From Harenicola maris (GTDB lineage Bacteria > Pseudomonadota > Alphaproteobacteria > Rhodobacterales > Rhodobacteraceae): DNA of 64,000 bases. Made by a program: the position numbers and the translations under genes. Shown here in pieces: positions 30,547 to 39,666 of this stretch. How positions within the stretch are numbered: position 1 is the stretch's first letter; every line of letters starts with the position of its first letter. Location of the stretch: the NCBI GenBank assembly GCA_018524345.1, contig JADQAZ010000004.1, positions 213,182-277,181 on the forward strand, read 5' to 3'. The notes beneath the pieces were generated by a model that was given only the letters and a program-made list of their open reading frames with translations, was not told where the DNA came from and did not search any database.

Positions 30547-32982
30547 TTAGCTGCGCATGCGGCTGTAGTCCGGGTCATAGGGGCCGGTGGGGATGATCTT
30601 TGCTGGCACCGGCTTGCCGATCACATCCACATGCAGGCCCTCTGCGCCCTCGGCAAAGGCAGGCTCGACAAAGGCATAGGCAAGGTTCAGCCCCGTGCGG
30701 TGGCCCCAATCGGCCGAGGTTACGGTGCCGATCACCCGCCCCTCTGCCGTAACAGAGGCGCCGCCATGGCTGGGCGCATGGGTGCAGTCCAGCGCAAGGG
30801 TCACGAGCCTGCGCTGCGGCCCTGCTGCGCGGCGTTTCTCCAGCGCTGCCTTGCCGATGAAGTCCTCTTTCTCCATCTTCACGAAACGGTCGAGGGCGGT
30901 CTCGAAGGGGTCGAACTCGGTCAGCAGGTCGGCCTTCCAGTGCAAGAAGCCCTTCTCCATCCGCATGGAATCCACAGCCCGCGCGCCGAAGAGCCGCAGC
31001 CCATGGGCCTCGCCTGCTTTGCGCAGGGCAAGGTAGGCGGCATAGAGCGAGGCATTGGGCACGTGGATTTCATAGGCCAGCTCGCCAGAGAAGCTGACGC
31101 CCAAGACAGTGGCGGGGGCAAAGCCGATGAAACATTCGCGCACCGAGAGCCATGGGAAGGCCTCTTTCGACCAGTCGCCGCGCGAGCAGGCGGCCAGAAC
31201 ATCGCGCGCCTTGGGCCCCGCCAGAACCATGATCGTCTGATCATTGGTCAGGCTTTTGATCTGCACGTCCTCATCGGCGTGCAGATGGGCCTGTAACCAG
31301 TCCATATCGTGGAATTCCGCGGCGGCGGCGGAGCCGTACCAGACGCGATCCGGCCCACGGTCAGAGGCGGGGATATTCGCCACCGTGGCCTCGCCCTTGA
31401 CCATGCCGTGATCGTTGAGCAGATAGCCAAGGCCAACGCGCCCCGGTTTGCGCGTGACCGCGCCGCAGAACATCCGGTTCAGGAAGCTGTGGCGATCTGC
31501 GCCGGTGATCTCGAACCGGTTAAAGCCGTTGACCTCGGCAAGGCCGACGTTCTCGGCCACGTTTTTCACCTCGGCGGCAACGATATCAAAGGTCTCGTCA
31601 AAGCCGAAGCCGAGGGTGGGGTGAAAATCGGGCGCGGGCTTGAGGTAATCCATCCGCTCCCATCCGTTCACCACCGTAAACTCGGCCCCCTCGGCGGCCA
31701 GAACCGGCGTCAGGGGGGTGGTTTTGGCGGGGCGGCCCGCAGGGCGGTGCTCATGGGGGAAGTGGAAGCGGAATTCGTTCTGGTAATCCTCGATGGATTT
31801 CAGGGCCGTCAGCTCCACATTGGCGTGGCCGGTAAAGCGGCGCGGATCGATGACCCAAGTGTCATAGCAGGCCTCGCCATGGACGATCTGTTGCGCGAGA
31901 AGCCAGCCGTGGCCGCCGCCCTCGCCCAGACCGGCCCGCAGGCCGATGATGCAAAAGGCATTGCGCTTGCCCGGGATCGGGCCAACCAGAGGCGCGCCGT
32001 CGATGGTATAGGTGATCGGGCCGTTGACGACATTCTTGATGCCCACCTCGGTCAGGGCGGGCATGCGGGCAAAGGCGCCCTCCAGCACGTCGGTGATGCG
32101 GTCAAGGTCATCGGGGCACAGGGCGTTGACGAAATGCGGGTCGATCCCGTCCATGCCCCATGTTTTACAGTCCTGTTCGTAAAAACCGATGAGGAGGCCG
32201 CCCTTTTCCTGACGGCAGTAATAATCGCTGATCGGACAGCGCAGCAGGGGCATGCGGTGGCCGGCCTCGGCGATGGCGGGGATGTCGTCGGTGACGAAAT
32301 ACTGATGCTCCATGGAGGCCACGGGGTGATGCACTCCCATCATCGCGCCGACCTCGTTGACGCGGTAGCCGCAGGCATTGACCACGACATCGCAGTCGAT
32401 ATCGCCCTTGGTGGTATGGACCGTCCATGTGTCATCGGCCTTTTGCGTCAGGCCCGTCACCGGCGTGTTGCGGTAAACCTCGGCCCCGGCCTTGCGGGCG
32501 CGGCGCGCCAGCGCCTGACACAGGGAGGCGGGGTCGATATCGCCGTCGTTGCCGTCCCACAGCCCGCCAAGCAGGTTGTCGGTGGAGATAAGCGGATGAC
32601 GGCGGGCGCATTCCTCGGCGTCGAGGATTTCGAATTCTACATCCATGCCCCGCGCCATAGAGGCGAAATGGGCATAGCCGTCCATCTGGGCCTGGGTATT
32701 GGCAAGGCGGATGCCGCCGTCGCCGTGGTTGTATTGCACGGGATAATCGGCATCGTCGCGCAGTTCTTTGTAGAGTTTGATCGAGTGGCTTTTCAGGCCG
32801 ACCATGGTTTGCGTCATGCCGAAATTGGTGACCTGCGCCGCCGAATGCCATGTGGTGCCGCTGGTCAGCTCGTCGCGCTCGACCAGAACAACGTCTGTCC
32901 AGCCCTCTTGGGTCAAGTGATACAGGGTCGAACAGCCGGCAATGCCGCCGCCAATGACCACGGCTTTGGTTCTGGTTTTCAT
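30547..32982 (-). CDS. Dimethylglycine/sarcosine dehydrogenase-like FAD oxidoreductase with GcvT domain
   Basis: An 811-residue two-part enzyme. The N-terminal DAO-type half starts with VVIGGGIAGCSTLYHLT and carries SGTTWHSAAQ, whose His46 is the residue that covalently holds FAD in this family. The C-terminal half, from about residue 420, is GcvT-like (aminomethyltransferase), which passes the formaldehyde unit to tetrahydrofolate, with HSFLNRMFCGAV and YEIHVPNASLYAAYLALRKAG. Such enzymes remove N-methyl groups from dimethylglycine, sarcosine or related amines. It is divergent from an MttB-like gene, suggesting methylated-amine metabolism. The exact substrate is not fixed by sequence. Confidence 0.86.
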   Translation of the reverse strand: MKTRTKAVVIGGGIAGCSTLYHLTQEGWTDVVLVERDELTSGTTWHSAAQVTNFGMTQTMVGLKSHSIKLYKELRDDADYPVQYNHGDGGIRLANTQAQMDGYAHFASMARGMDVEFEILDAEECARRHPLISTDNLLGGLWDGNDGDIDPASLCQALARRARKAGAEVYRNTPVTGLTQKADDTWTVHTTKGDIDCDVVVNACGYRVNEVGAMMGVHHPVASMEHQYFVTDDIPAIAEAGHRMPLLRCPISDYYCRQEKGGLLIGFYEQDCKTWGMDGIDPHFVNALCPDDLDRITDVLEGAFARMPALTEVGIKNVVNGPITYTIDGAPLVGPIPGKRNAFCIIGLRAGLGEGGGHGWLLAQQIVHGEACYDTWVIDPRRFTGHANVELTALKSIEDYQNEFRFHFPHEHRPAGRPAKTTPLTPVLAAEGAEFTVVNGWERMDYLKPAPDFHPTLGFGFDETFDIVAAEVKNVAENVGLAEVNGFNRFEITGADRHSFLNRMFCGAVTRKPGRVGLGYLLNDHGMVKGEATVANIPASDRGPDRVWYGSAAAAEFHDMDWLQAHLHADEDVQIKSLTNDQTIMVLAGPKARDVLAACSRGDWSKEAFPWLSVRECFIGFAPATVLGVSFSGELAYEIHVPNASLYAAYLALRKAGEAHGLRLFGARAVDSMRMEKGFLHWKADLLTEFDPFETALDRFVKMEKEDFIGKAALEKRRAAGPQRRLVTLALDCTHAPSHGGASVTAEGRVIGTVTSADWGHRTGLNLAYAFVEPAFAEGAEGLHVDVIGKPVPAKIIPTGPYDPDYSRMRS

Positions 32983-33062
32983 ATGGGGTGTGCTCCGAAA
33001 ATATTGGCGAAACTAGGCAGGCAGGAGAGGGGCAAAATCAAGAGGGGAGTTGATTGATCTGG

Positions 33063-33090
33063 AAATTTCGCAGGGATACTGCGAGAATTT
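33063..33090. promoter_or_regulatory. Inverted repeat between divergent DMGDH and MttB genes
   Basis: TCGCAG-GGATA-CTGCGA (33068-33084) has perfect 6-bp arms, and flanking AAATT and AATTT extend the symmetry with one extra base. It lies midway in the 177-base gap between the divergent starts. It is probably an operator for both genes; the LysR-type protein at 34715 is the local candidate. Confidence 0.55.
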
Positions 33091-33159
33091 AGGATAAATC
33101 ATTCGCCTCTTGGCAAGGGATCAAGTTCCGGCGTTACCTTTTTCAAAACAGGGGGCGTT

Positions 33160-34695
33160 ATGGCGAAATCGGTGATCAGGCGGCGCGGCAAATCCGGCAG
33201 CGGGCGGGAGGGGCGGCTGGCCCTGCGGGCGGCGGGCCCTTCTGTGAACCCATGTCCACCCGGGCAGATCGGCGGCGCCTATCGCCCGCTGAGCGAGGCG
33301 GACCTGCAAGGCATCTTTGACACCGCCCTGCGCCTGCTGGGCAGCCTTGGCATGGGCGAGGTGCCTGCTCGGCTGGCCGATGATCTGATCCGCGCGGGGG
33401 CGCAGCAGGGCAGCGCCGGGCGCATCACCTTTCCCGAGGCCCTCGTGCGCGGGGCGATCGAGGGCGCGGCAAAGACATTTACCCTGCATGGCCGCGATCC
33501 CGCACGCTCGATCGAGGTTGGCGGCGAACGGGTGTATTTCGGCACCGGCGGTGCGGCGGTGCAGACCCTTGATTTGGACAGCGGCGCCTATCGCCCCTCC
33601 ACCCTGTCGGACCTGCATGACTTTACCCGCCTGCAGGATACCCTTGCCAATATCAGCTGGTTCACCCGCTGCTGCATCGCCACCGATGTGCCCGATATCT
33701 ATGATCTGGATGTGAACACGGCCTATGCCCTGCTGAAGAACACCACCAAGCCCACGGCCACGGCCTTTACCATCGCCGACCACGTCGCCCCCATCGTGCG
33801 GATGTTCGACATTGCCGCAGGGGGGCCGGGGGAATTTGCCAAGCGCCCCTTCGTCAAGGCGCATATCAGCCCGGTGATCTCGCCCATGCGCTACGGCGAG
33901 GATGCGGTGGATGTGGTTTTTGAATGTATCAAACACGGGGTGCCGGTGTCCTGCATCACCGCGGCGCAGGCCGGGGCCACGGCCCCTGCGACGCTGGCGG
34001 GCTTCCTTGCGCAGAGCCTTGCGGAAACCCTGGCCTCTTTGGTGATGGTCCATGCGATCAGGCCCGGGTTTCCGATGGTGTTCTCCAACTGGCCCCTTGT
34101 GATCGACCTGCGCACGGGGGCCTTTGCGGGGGGCAGCGGCGAGACGGCGGTGCTCAACGCCGCCTCGGCGCAGCTGTCGAACTGGCTTGGCCTGCCCTCG
34201 GGGGTTGCGGCCTCCATGACCGACGCCAAGGCGATCGATGCGCAATACGGCATGGAGAAGGGCATGACCTCTCTGGCCGCCGCCCTTGCCGGGGGGAACC
34301 TGATCTACGAAAGCTCGGGGATGACGGCCTCGCTCCTTGGGGCCAGTTTCGAGGGGTTTGTGCTGGACGACGAGATGCATTCCAACACCTATCGCGCCCT
34401 GCGCGGGATCGAGGTGAGCGAAGCCAACCTTGCCTTTGACGCCATATGCGAGGCTGTTCTGGGCGAGGGGCATTTCCTTGGCGGCGCCCATACCCTTGCG
34501 GCGATGGAGCGCGATTACTTCTACCCCAGCCTTGCCAACCGCGACGAGCCGCGCACATGGCAGATGGGCGGGGCAGAGGACGCATGGGGTGCGGCCAAGC
34601 GCAGGGCGCAGGAGATTTTGGCCACCCACACCCCCGCCTATCTGACCGAGGCGCAGGAGGCGCAGATCCGCGCCGAGTTTCCCAATATCCGCTAG
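33160..34695 (+). CDS. Trimethylamine methyltransferase (MttB) family protein, non-pyrrolysine
   Basis: A 511-residue corrinoid-protein methyltransferase homologue. Family character is seen in YFGTGGAAVQTLDLDSGAYRP, TAFTIADHVAPIVRMFDIA, KAHISPVISPMRYGEDAVDV and IYESSGMTASLLGASFEGFV. It has no in-frame TAG, so it is one of the pyrrolysine-free relatives. Relatives of this type include glycine betaine methyltransferase MtgB. It is divergent from the DMGDH-like gene and followed by a LysR gene, fitting removal of methyl groups from a quaternary amine. No corrinoid protein or activase gene is next to it. Confidence 0.82.
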   Translation: MAKSVIRRRGKSGSGREGRLALRAAGPSVNPCPPGQIGGAYRPLSEADLQGIFDTALRLLGSLGMGEVPARLADDLIRAGAQQGSAGRITFPEALVRGAIEGAAKTFTLHGRDPARSIEVGGERVYFGTGGAAVQTLDLDSGAYRPSTLSDLHDFTRLQDTLANISWFTRCCIATDVPDIYDLDVNTAYALLKNTTKPTATAFTIADHVAPIVRMFDIAAGGPGEFAKRPFVKAHISPVISPMRYGEDAVDVVFECIKHGVPVSCITAAQAGATAPATLAGFLAQSLAETLASLVMVHAIRPGFPMVFSNWPLVIDLRTGAFAGGSGETAVLNAASAQLSNWLGLPSGVAASMTDAKAIDAQYGMEKGMTSLAAALAGGNLIYESSGMTASLLGASFEGFVLDDEMHSNTYRALRGIEVSEANLAFDAICEAVLGEGHFLGGAHTLAAMERDYFYPSLANRDEPRTWQMGGAEDAWGAAKRRAQEILATHTPAYLTEAQEAQIRAEFPNIR

Positions 34696-34714
34696 GGCCA
34701 AGGGGCGCTCGGGG

Positions 34715-35677
34715 CTACTCCAGCAGGGTAAAATCCCCCTCCAGCCATGGCAGCAGCTTGAGCATGGGGGCAACCGCGTGCCGTTCCAGCAGATCGCGCA
34801 GGTTGCCCTCTATCTGGTCGCAGACAGAGCTGGAACAATCGGCGGTAGAGACCAGCATCAAGGTGCGGGCAAAGGCGCGGCCGGGGTAGGGCTGTGCCTT
34901 GAGCGAGGGTTGGAAGCGCCGCGCCCGCGAGAGCAGCAGCGGCGTGGTGATCGTCCAGCCCGCCCCCGCCGCCACCATGGCCAGCAGGGTCTGGGTGTTG
35001 GCACATTCGAACCGGTTGGCAAGGGTCACACGGCTGCGCCGCAGGTGGGCCTCTATCTGGCGCCCGATCAGCAGGTTCGGGGTAAAGCGCAGGAACGGCA
35101 GATCGGCCTTGCCGGAGATCAGATCGCGGGCGGAGAATTCCGCCCCTTTCGGCAGGACGGCGATGAAGGGATCGCGCATCAGGTTCTGCGCGCTCAATTC
35201 CTCGCCCAGCCCCTCGACATTGCAGGCAAGGCCGATGTCGAGCTTGCGGTTGCGCAGCATCTCGGTCACGCCCGAGGAGGCATCGGAATGGAACAGAAAG
35301 CTGCAATTCGGCATGGCGCGGGTCAGGGAGACGGCGAGTTCGGGGATGATGTCGCTGTCCAGATCCTCGATCGCGCCGATGCGCAGGTGGCTGACGTCAT
35401 GGCCCGCGCCCGCGGCGGCCTCGCTCGTGGCCTTGCGGATGGCCAGCAGGGCGTCGTCGATGTTGCGCAGAAACGTCTGCCCGCGCGGCGTCAGGATCAT
35501 CGGGCGGCGGGAATGGTCGAACAGGGGGCTGCCGATATGGGCCTCTAGGCTGCGCAGGTGATGCGACACGGTGCTCAGCGACAGGCCACTGTCGCGGGCG
35601 GCGGCCTGCAAGGACCCCTTGCGTGCGCAGATCTGGAACAGCTCCAACCCCTTCAGACTTAGCTCCTTGCGTGCCAT
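34715..35677 (-). CDS. LysR-family transcriptional regulator
   Basis: A 320-residue LysR protein. The HTH (about residues 9-65) is LKGLELFQICARKGSLQAAARDSGLSLSTVSHHLRSLEAHIGSPLFDHSRRP, followed by an effector domain with type-2 periplasmic-binding fold. The ATG at 35677 starts MARKELSLKG; the longer frame to 35746 runs into the intergenic region. It ends 20 bases after the convergent MttB gene and points away from pqiA, with only 86 bases between starts. It could regulate the methyltransferase region, the pqi operon, or both. Confidence 0.84.
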   Translation of the reverse strand: MARKELSLKGLELFQICARKGSLQAAARDSGLSLSTVSHHLRSLEAHIGSPLFDHSRRPMILTPRGQTFLRNIDDALLAIRKATSEAAAGAGHDVSHLRIGAIEDLDSDIIPELAVSLTRAMPNCSFLFHSDASSGVTEMLRNRKLDIGLACNVEGLGEELSAQNLMRDPFIAVLPKGAEFSARDLISGKADLPFLRFTPNLLIGRQIEAHLRRSRVTLANRFECANTQTLLAMVAAGAGWTITTPLLLSRARRFQPSLKAQPYPGRAFARTLMLVSTADCSSSVCDQIEGNLRDLLERHAVAPMLKLLPWLEGDFTLLE

Positions 35678-35763
35678 AGGGCCCCTTATCCCGCGGGCCC
35701 CTGTGACCCATGGGGCAAAGATTGCCGCTTTAACCTTCAAGGGCAAGGCGCTACCTTCTGTTC

Positions 35764-36408
35764 ATGAATGCCGCCGCCCCCCAAACTGAGATCAACCCGG
35801 ACGAGATCATCGTCTGTCCGACCTGTGACGCGGCCTATCACCTGCAGCGGCCCAGTTTTGACGAGCGCGCGGTCTGCGAGCGGTGCCACACCGCCCTGAT
35901 CACCCCGCGCCGCAAGGCGGGGATGCAGATCATCGCGCTGGCCCTGTCGGTGTTGATCCTTGTGGTTGCGGCGGTTTGCTTTCCCTTTCTGTCGATCCGC
36001 GCGGCGGGGGCGACCAATTCGATTTCGGTCCTCGAAACCGCGCTGGCGTTCCGCGGCGAGGCCTATGGCCCGCTGGCTTGGGTTGTGCTGGGGTTCATCG
36101 TGGTGATCCCCTTTGTGCGGGCGGTGCTGTCGATCTATGTTCTGGTGCCGCTGGTGTTCGAACGGCCGGTCTATCGGGGCGCGAAGGAGGCCTTCAAATG
36201 GCTCGACCGTTTGCACCCTTGGTCGATGGCGGAAATCTTTGTGCTTGGCTGCGCCGTGGCGCTGGTTAAAGTGGCTGATCTTGCCGAAATCCGCTTTGGC
36301 GCGGCGTTTTGGATGTTTTGTGGTCTTGTTGTCGTTGTCCTTGTTCAGGACAGCTTCCTGTGTAGATGGTCGGTATGGAACTCTCTGGTTCATCCTCGAA
36401 AGCAGTAA
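35764..36408 (+). CDS. pqiA: Paraquat-inducible protein A (first PqiA half)
   Basis: A 214-residue inner-membrane protein with a zinc-ribbon-like CPTCDAAYHL...CERCHTAL module (Cys residues near 18, 21, 38 and 41) and about four transmembrane helices. PqiA in E. coli is one 417-residue chain with two such modules; here each module is a separate gene. It belongs to the PqiABC lipid-transport system that spans the envelope. It is divergent from the LysR gene. The next pqiA-like gene overlaps its 3' end by 34 bases. Confidence 0.8.
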   Translation: MNAAAPQTEINPDEIIVCPTCDAAYHLQRPSFDERAVCERCHTALITPRRKAGMQIIALALSVLILVVAAVCFPFLSIRAAGATNSISVLETALAFRGEAYGPLAWVVLGFIVVIPFVRAVLSIYVLVPLVFERPVYRGAKEAFKWLDRLHPWSMAEIFVLGCAVALVKVADLAEIRFGAAFWMFCGLVVVVLVQDSFLCRWSVWNSLVHPRKQ

Positions 36409-37016
36409 CCGCGCGCGCGCTCGGGCTGGTGGTCTGCCGCAATTGCACCAAGGTGCACCGGCTGGGCGAGGCAGAGACCTGTGCGCGCTGCGGGCAGCGC
36501 CTGTTGTCGCGCGATACCAAATCCCTGCAACGGGTCTGGGCATGGTGGCTGCTGGGGCTGATCTGCTACATTCCGGCCAATATGTATCCGATGCTGCAAA
36601 CCCGCACCCTGCTGAAGGTTCAGGAGGATACAATCGTCGGCGGCGCGGTGGAGCTTATCCATCACGGCTCCTACGGGATTGCCGCGATCATCCTGATTGC
36701 CTCTGTCGCGATCCCGATCGGCAAATTCGCCGCGGTGGCCCTTGTGGCGATCAGCGTGGTGCGCCCCTCCTCGCTTTCGGGGGCAAAACTGCGGTTTGTG
36801 CATGAGGTGGTGGAATATGTGGGGCGCTGGTCGATGATCGATATCTTTGTGGTGGCGATCCTGTCTTCCCTTGTGCAGCTAAATTCACTAGCAGCAGTGC
36901 AGCCCGGCCAAGCCAGCCTGTTCTTTGCGCTTTCGGTGGTCTTCACCATGCTCTCTGCGCAGGCCTTCGATACACGGCTGATCTGGGACACACGCCTTCA
37001 GGACGACACCGCATGA
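36375..37016 (+). CDS. pqiA: Paraquat-inducible protein A (second PqiA half)
   Basis: A 213-residue membrane protein with CRNCTKVH...CARCGQRL zinc-ribbon cysteines and four predicted helices (WAWWLLGLICYIPANMYPM, then AAIILIASVAIPIGKFAAVALVA). The PANMYP and IPIGK motifs are PqiA signatures. It represents the other half of the usual two-module PqiA. The start is uncertain (36375 ATG chosen; another frame start is at 36366). It overlaps the PqiB gene by four bases (ATGA). Confidence 0.8.
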   Translation: MELSGSSSKAVTARALGLVVCRNCTKVHRLGEAETCARCGQRLLSRDTKSLQRVWAWWLLGLICYIPANMYPMLQTRTLLKVQEDTIVGGAVELIHHGSYGIAAIILIASVAIPIGKFAAVALVAISVVRPSSLSGAKLRFVHEVVEYVGRWSMIDIFVVAILSSLVQLNSLAAVQPGQASLFFALSVVFTMLSAQAFDTRLIWDTRLQDDTA

Positions 37017-39097
37017 CCCAAGTTCCCAATGTGCCCCTCAAACCGGCCCGCCGTTCGTTCCTTGAGCGCGCCTCTTTCATCTGGCTGCTGCCCATCGGGG
37101 CGCTGCTGATTGTCGCGATTGTGGCTTGGCAGTCCTATAACGAGCGTGGCCGCCTGATCTATGTCACCTTCGAGAACGGCTCCGGCCTTGTCGCCAATTC
37201 GACCGAGCTGCGCTACCGCGATGTCTCTGTCGGGCTGGTGGAGAAGGTCACCCTGTCCGAGGGGCTGGAGGCCGTCGAGGTTGCGATCCGCCTGTCCAAG
37301 GAGATCGGCCCCTATGTGGACGGCACCTCGCAGTTCTGGGTCGTGCGGCCCGAGCTGACGACGCAGGGGGTGACCGGCCTCGATACCGTGCTGAGCGGGG
37401 TTTATATCGAGGGGATCTGGGACGCAGAGGCCGACCCCATTCAGGACCATTTCGAGGGGCGCCCAGAGGTGCCCCTGTTTCGCGCCGACAAGCCCGGCCT
37501 GCAGATCACCCTGCGCAGTTCCCCCACGGGGCAGCTGGTGGATGACGGCCCGATCACCTTCCGCGGGATCGAAGTGGGCCGCATCGGCAAGGCCTATATC
37601 GACCCGACCACCGGCCTCGCCCTTGCAGAGGCGATTATCTATGAGCCCCATGACCAGCTGATCAACGATTCAACCCGTTTCTGGGATGCCTCGGGCTTCA
37701 GCTTTACGGTCGGGGCGGCGGGGGCCTCTATCGACTTTACCTCCCTAGCCAGCCTTCTGGCGGGTGGGATCACCTTCAAAACCTTTGTTTCGGGCAGTGA
37801 CCGCACCACCGATGGGGCGCTGTTTCAGGTCTATAATGACGAGACCTCGGCGCGGAACAGCATCTTTAACAAAAGTCAGGTCGAGGAGCTGACCGTCAGC
37901 GTCATCTTCGATGACAATATCTCCGGCCTTGCCATTGATGCGCCGGTGGAGCTTTCGGGCCTGCGGATTGGCCGTGTGACGGCTGTGACCGGCGTGATCG
38001 ACACGGATGCCTTTGGCGACAACCGCGTGCGCTTGAACGCCCTGCTGTCGATCCAGCCCAGCCGTTTGGGGATGGAGGGGGAGGTCTCTGCCGAGGCGGC
38101 GCTCGAGTTCCTTACCAACCGCGCGACGCAGGGGTTGCGTGCACAGCTGACCACCGCCAGCCTGCTGACCGGCGGGCTGAAGGTGCAGTTTGTCTCCGTC
38201 GATGACGCCCGCCCCGCCGTGGTGCGCCAGAACGACGAGGGGATCGCGATCCTGCCCGTCACGCAAAGCGATATTTCCGATGCCGAAGCCACGGTCGAGG
38301 GGCTGATCAGCCGTGTGAACCGTCTGCCTGTCGAAACCTTGATGGCCAGCGCGATTGATTTCCTTGATGCGGCGCGCAACCTCGTCTCTGACGAGGATCT
38401 GCGCGAAACGCCCGAGGAATTGCGCCGCCTGCTGGCCGATATCAACAAGGTGGTCGCCTCTGACGATGTGCAATCGGTGGCGGGGAACCTGAACGGCGTT
38501 CTGGGGCAGATACAGGTGTTGCTGGCCGAGCTTGAGCGCGAACAGGCCGTTGCGCGGCTGCTTGCGGCGGTGGATTCCGCGCAGGAGGCGATCGACAAGG
38601 TCGATGCCTCGATCGAGGGGGTGCCTGCCTTGGTGGCCGAGGTCACCGCCGTGGCCACCACGGCGCGTGGGTTGCCCCTTGATGATCTGGTCACGCGGGT
38701 GACGAGCCTTGTGCAAACCGCGGACGAGCTGGCCAAGACCGAGGGCGTGCAGGAGCTGCCGGTGCAGCTCAACGCCGCCCTCGCTGAGGTGAACGCCACC
38801 TTGGCCGAGCTGCGCGAGGGCGGGGCCATCGGCAACGTCAACGCCACCCTGTCCTCGGCCCGCGATGCGGCCGATGCGGTGGCGGTCTCGACCAAGGACC
38901 TGCCCGCTGTGATTGACCGCCTGAACCGCGTGCTGGAGCAAGCCAGCCGCACGATCCAAGGCTACGACAGTGGCGAGACCATAAGCCGCGACGCCAAGGC
39001 GGCGCTGCGCGATATTCAAAAAGCGGCGGCGGCGGTTTCCTCGCTCGCCCGCACATTGGAGCGCAACCCAAGCTCCCTGATCCGAGGACGCAACTGA
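37013..39097 (+). CDS. pqiB: PqiB/MlaD-family (MCE domain) protein
   Basis: A 694-residue MCE protein anchored by one N-terminal helix (about residues 23-43, ASFIWLLPIGALLIVAIVAWQSY). MCE repeats are seen at about residues 47-140, 160-260 and 295-400, with the typical strands VTFENGSGLVANSTELRYRDVSVGLVEKV, and later YDNISGLAI-like turns. A long Ala/Leu-rich C-terminal region (about 440-690) is predicted helical. It is expected to form a hexameric barrel or needle carrying lipids across the periplasm. It follows the split pqiA genes and overlaps pqiC by one base. Confidence 0.85.
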   Translation: MTQVPNVPLKPARRSFLERASFIWLLPIGALLIVAIVAWQSYNERGRLIYVTFENGSGLVANSTELRYRDVSVGLVEKVTLSEGLEAVEVAIRLSKEIGPYVDGTSQFWVVRPELTTQGVTGLDTVLSGVYIEGIWDAEADPIQDHFEGRPEVPLFRADKPGLQITLRSSPTGQLVDDGPITFRGIEVGRIGKAYIDPTTGLALAEAIIYEPHDQLINDSTRFWDASGFSFTVGAAGASIDFTSLASLLAGGITFKTFVSGSDRTTDGALFQVYNDETSARNSIFNKSQVEELTVSVIFDDNISGLAIDAPVELSGLRIGRVTAVTGVIDTDAFGDNRVRLNALLSIQPSRLGMEGEVSAEAALEFLTNRATQGLRAQLTTASLLTGGLKVQFVSVDDARPAVVRQNDEGIAILPVTQSDISDAEATVEGLISRVNRLPVETLMASAIDFLDAARNLVSDEDLRETPEELRRLLADINKVVASDDVQSVAGNLNGVLGQIQVLLAELEREQAVARLLAAVDSAQEAIDKVDASIEGVPALVAEVTAVATTARGLPLDDLVTRVTSLVQTADELAKTEGVQELPVQLNAALAEVNATLAELREGGAIGNVNATLSSARDAADAVAVSTKDLPAVIDRLNRVLEQASRTIQGYDSGETISRDAKAALRDIQKAAAAVSSLARTLERNPSSLIRGRN

Positions 39098-39660
39098 TGT
39101 CTCTGAAATCTTCTTTCGCCGCGCTTGGCCTGCTGATCCTGACCGGATGCGGCGGCGCAACCGACCTTGTGGCCGTGAACGAACCCACGGCCAAGGGCTC
39201 CTACCGTGTCAGCCTGTCGACGCTGGAACTGCGCGAGCCGTCTTTGCCCAGCTACGCCCTTGCCGATGAAATCTCGGTCGAGGCAGAGGACGGCACCCTT
39301 GTCAGCATTCCCGATGTGCTTTGGGCCGATAAGCCCGAACGCGCCATCGCGCTCGAACTCACGCGGCATCTGTCCGGCCTGACCCGCGCGCGCATCGCGG
39401 CCTCGCCTTGGCCCTTCGAGGCCCTGCCCGAGGGCACGCTCGATCTGCGGTTCGAAACCCTGCTGGCACGCGCCAATGGCAGCTTTCAGGTCACGGGGCA
39501 GTATTTCGTCGGGCGGCTGGATGCGGGGCCGGAACGCTCCGGCTTTTTCGACCTGAGCGTTCCGATTGCGGAGCCTGTCTCCCCCGTGACGGTCAGTCAG
39601 GCGCGGGGCAGGGCGATTGCGCTCCTGGCCGAGGATCTGGCCAAGAACGCGCTGCGTTAG
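39097..39660 (+). CDS. pqiC: PqiC-type outer-membrane lipoprotein
   Basis: A 187-residue lipoprotein. The lipobox LILTGC puts the lipidated Cys at residue 18. The body matches the ABC-type transport auxiliary/YmbA family: SYRVSLSTLELREPSLPSYA and ARIAASPWPFEALPEGTLDLRFETL. It completes the pqiA-A-B-C operon and is expected to anchor the system at the outer membrane. It starts within the last base of the PqiB gene. Confidence 0.82.
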   Translation: MSLKSSFAALGLLILTGCGGATDLVAVNEPTAKGSYRVSLSTLELREPSLPSYALADEISVEAEDGTLVSIPDVLWADKPERAIALELTRHLSGLTRARIAASPWPFEALPEGTLDLRFETLLARANGSFQVTGQYFVGRLDAGPERSGFFDLSVPIAEPVSPVTVSQARGRAIALLAEDLAKNALR

Positions 39661-39666
39661 GCTGGG

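Noticed and set aside
33160..34695. Pyrrolysine-encoded MttB
   Set aside because: No in-frame TAG in the reading frame; the gene runs to TAG only at its end.
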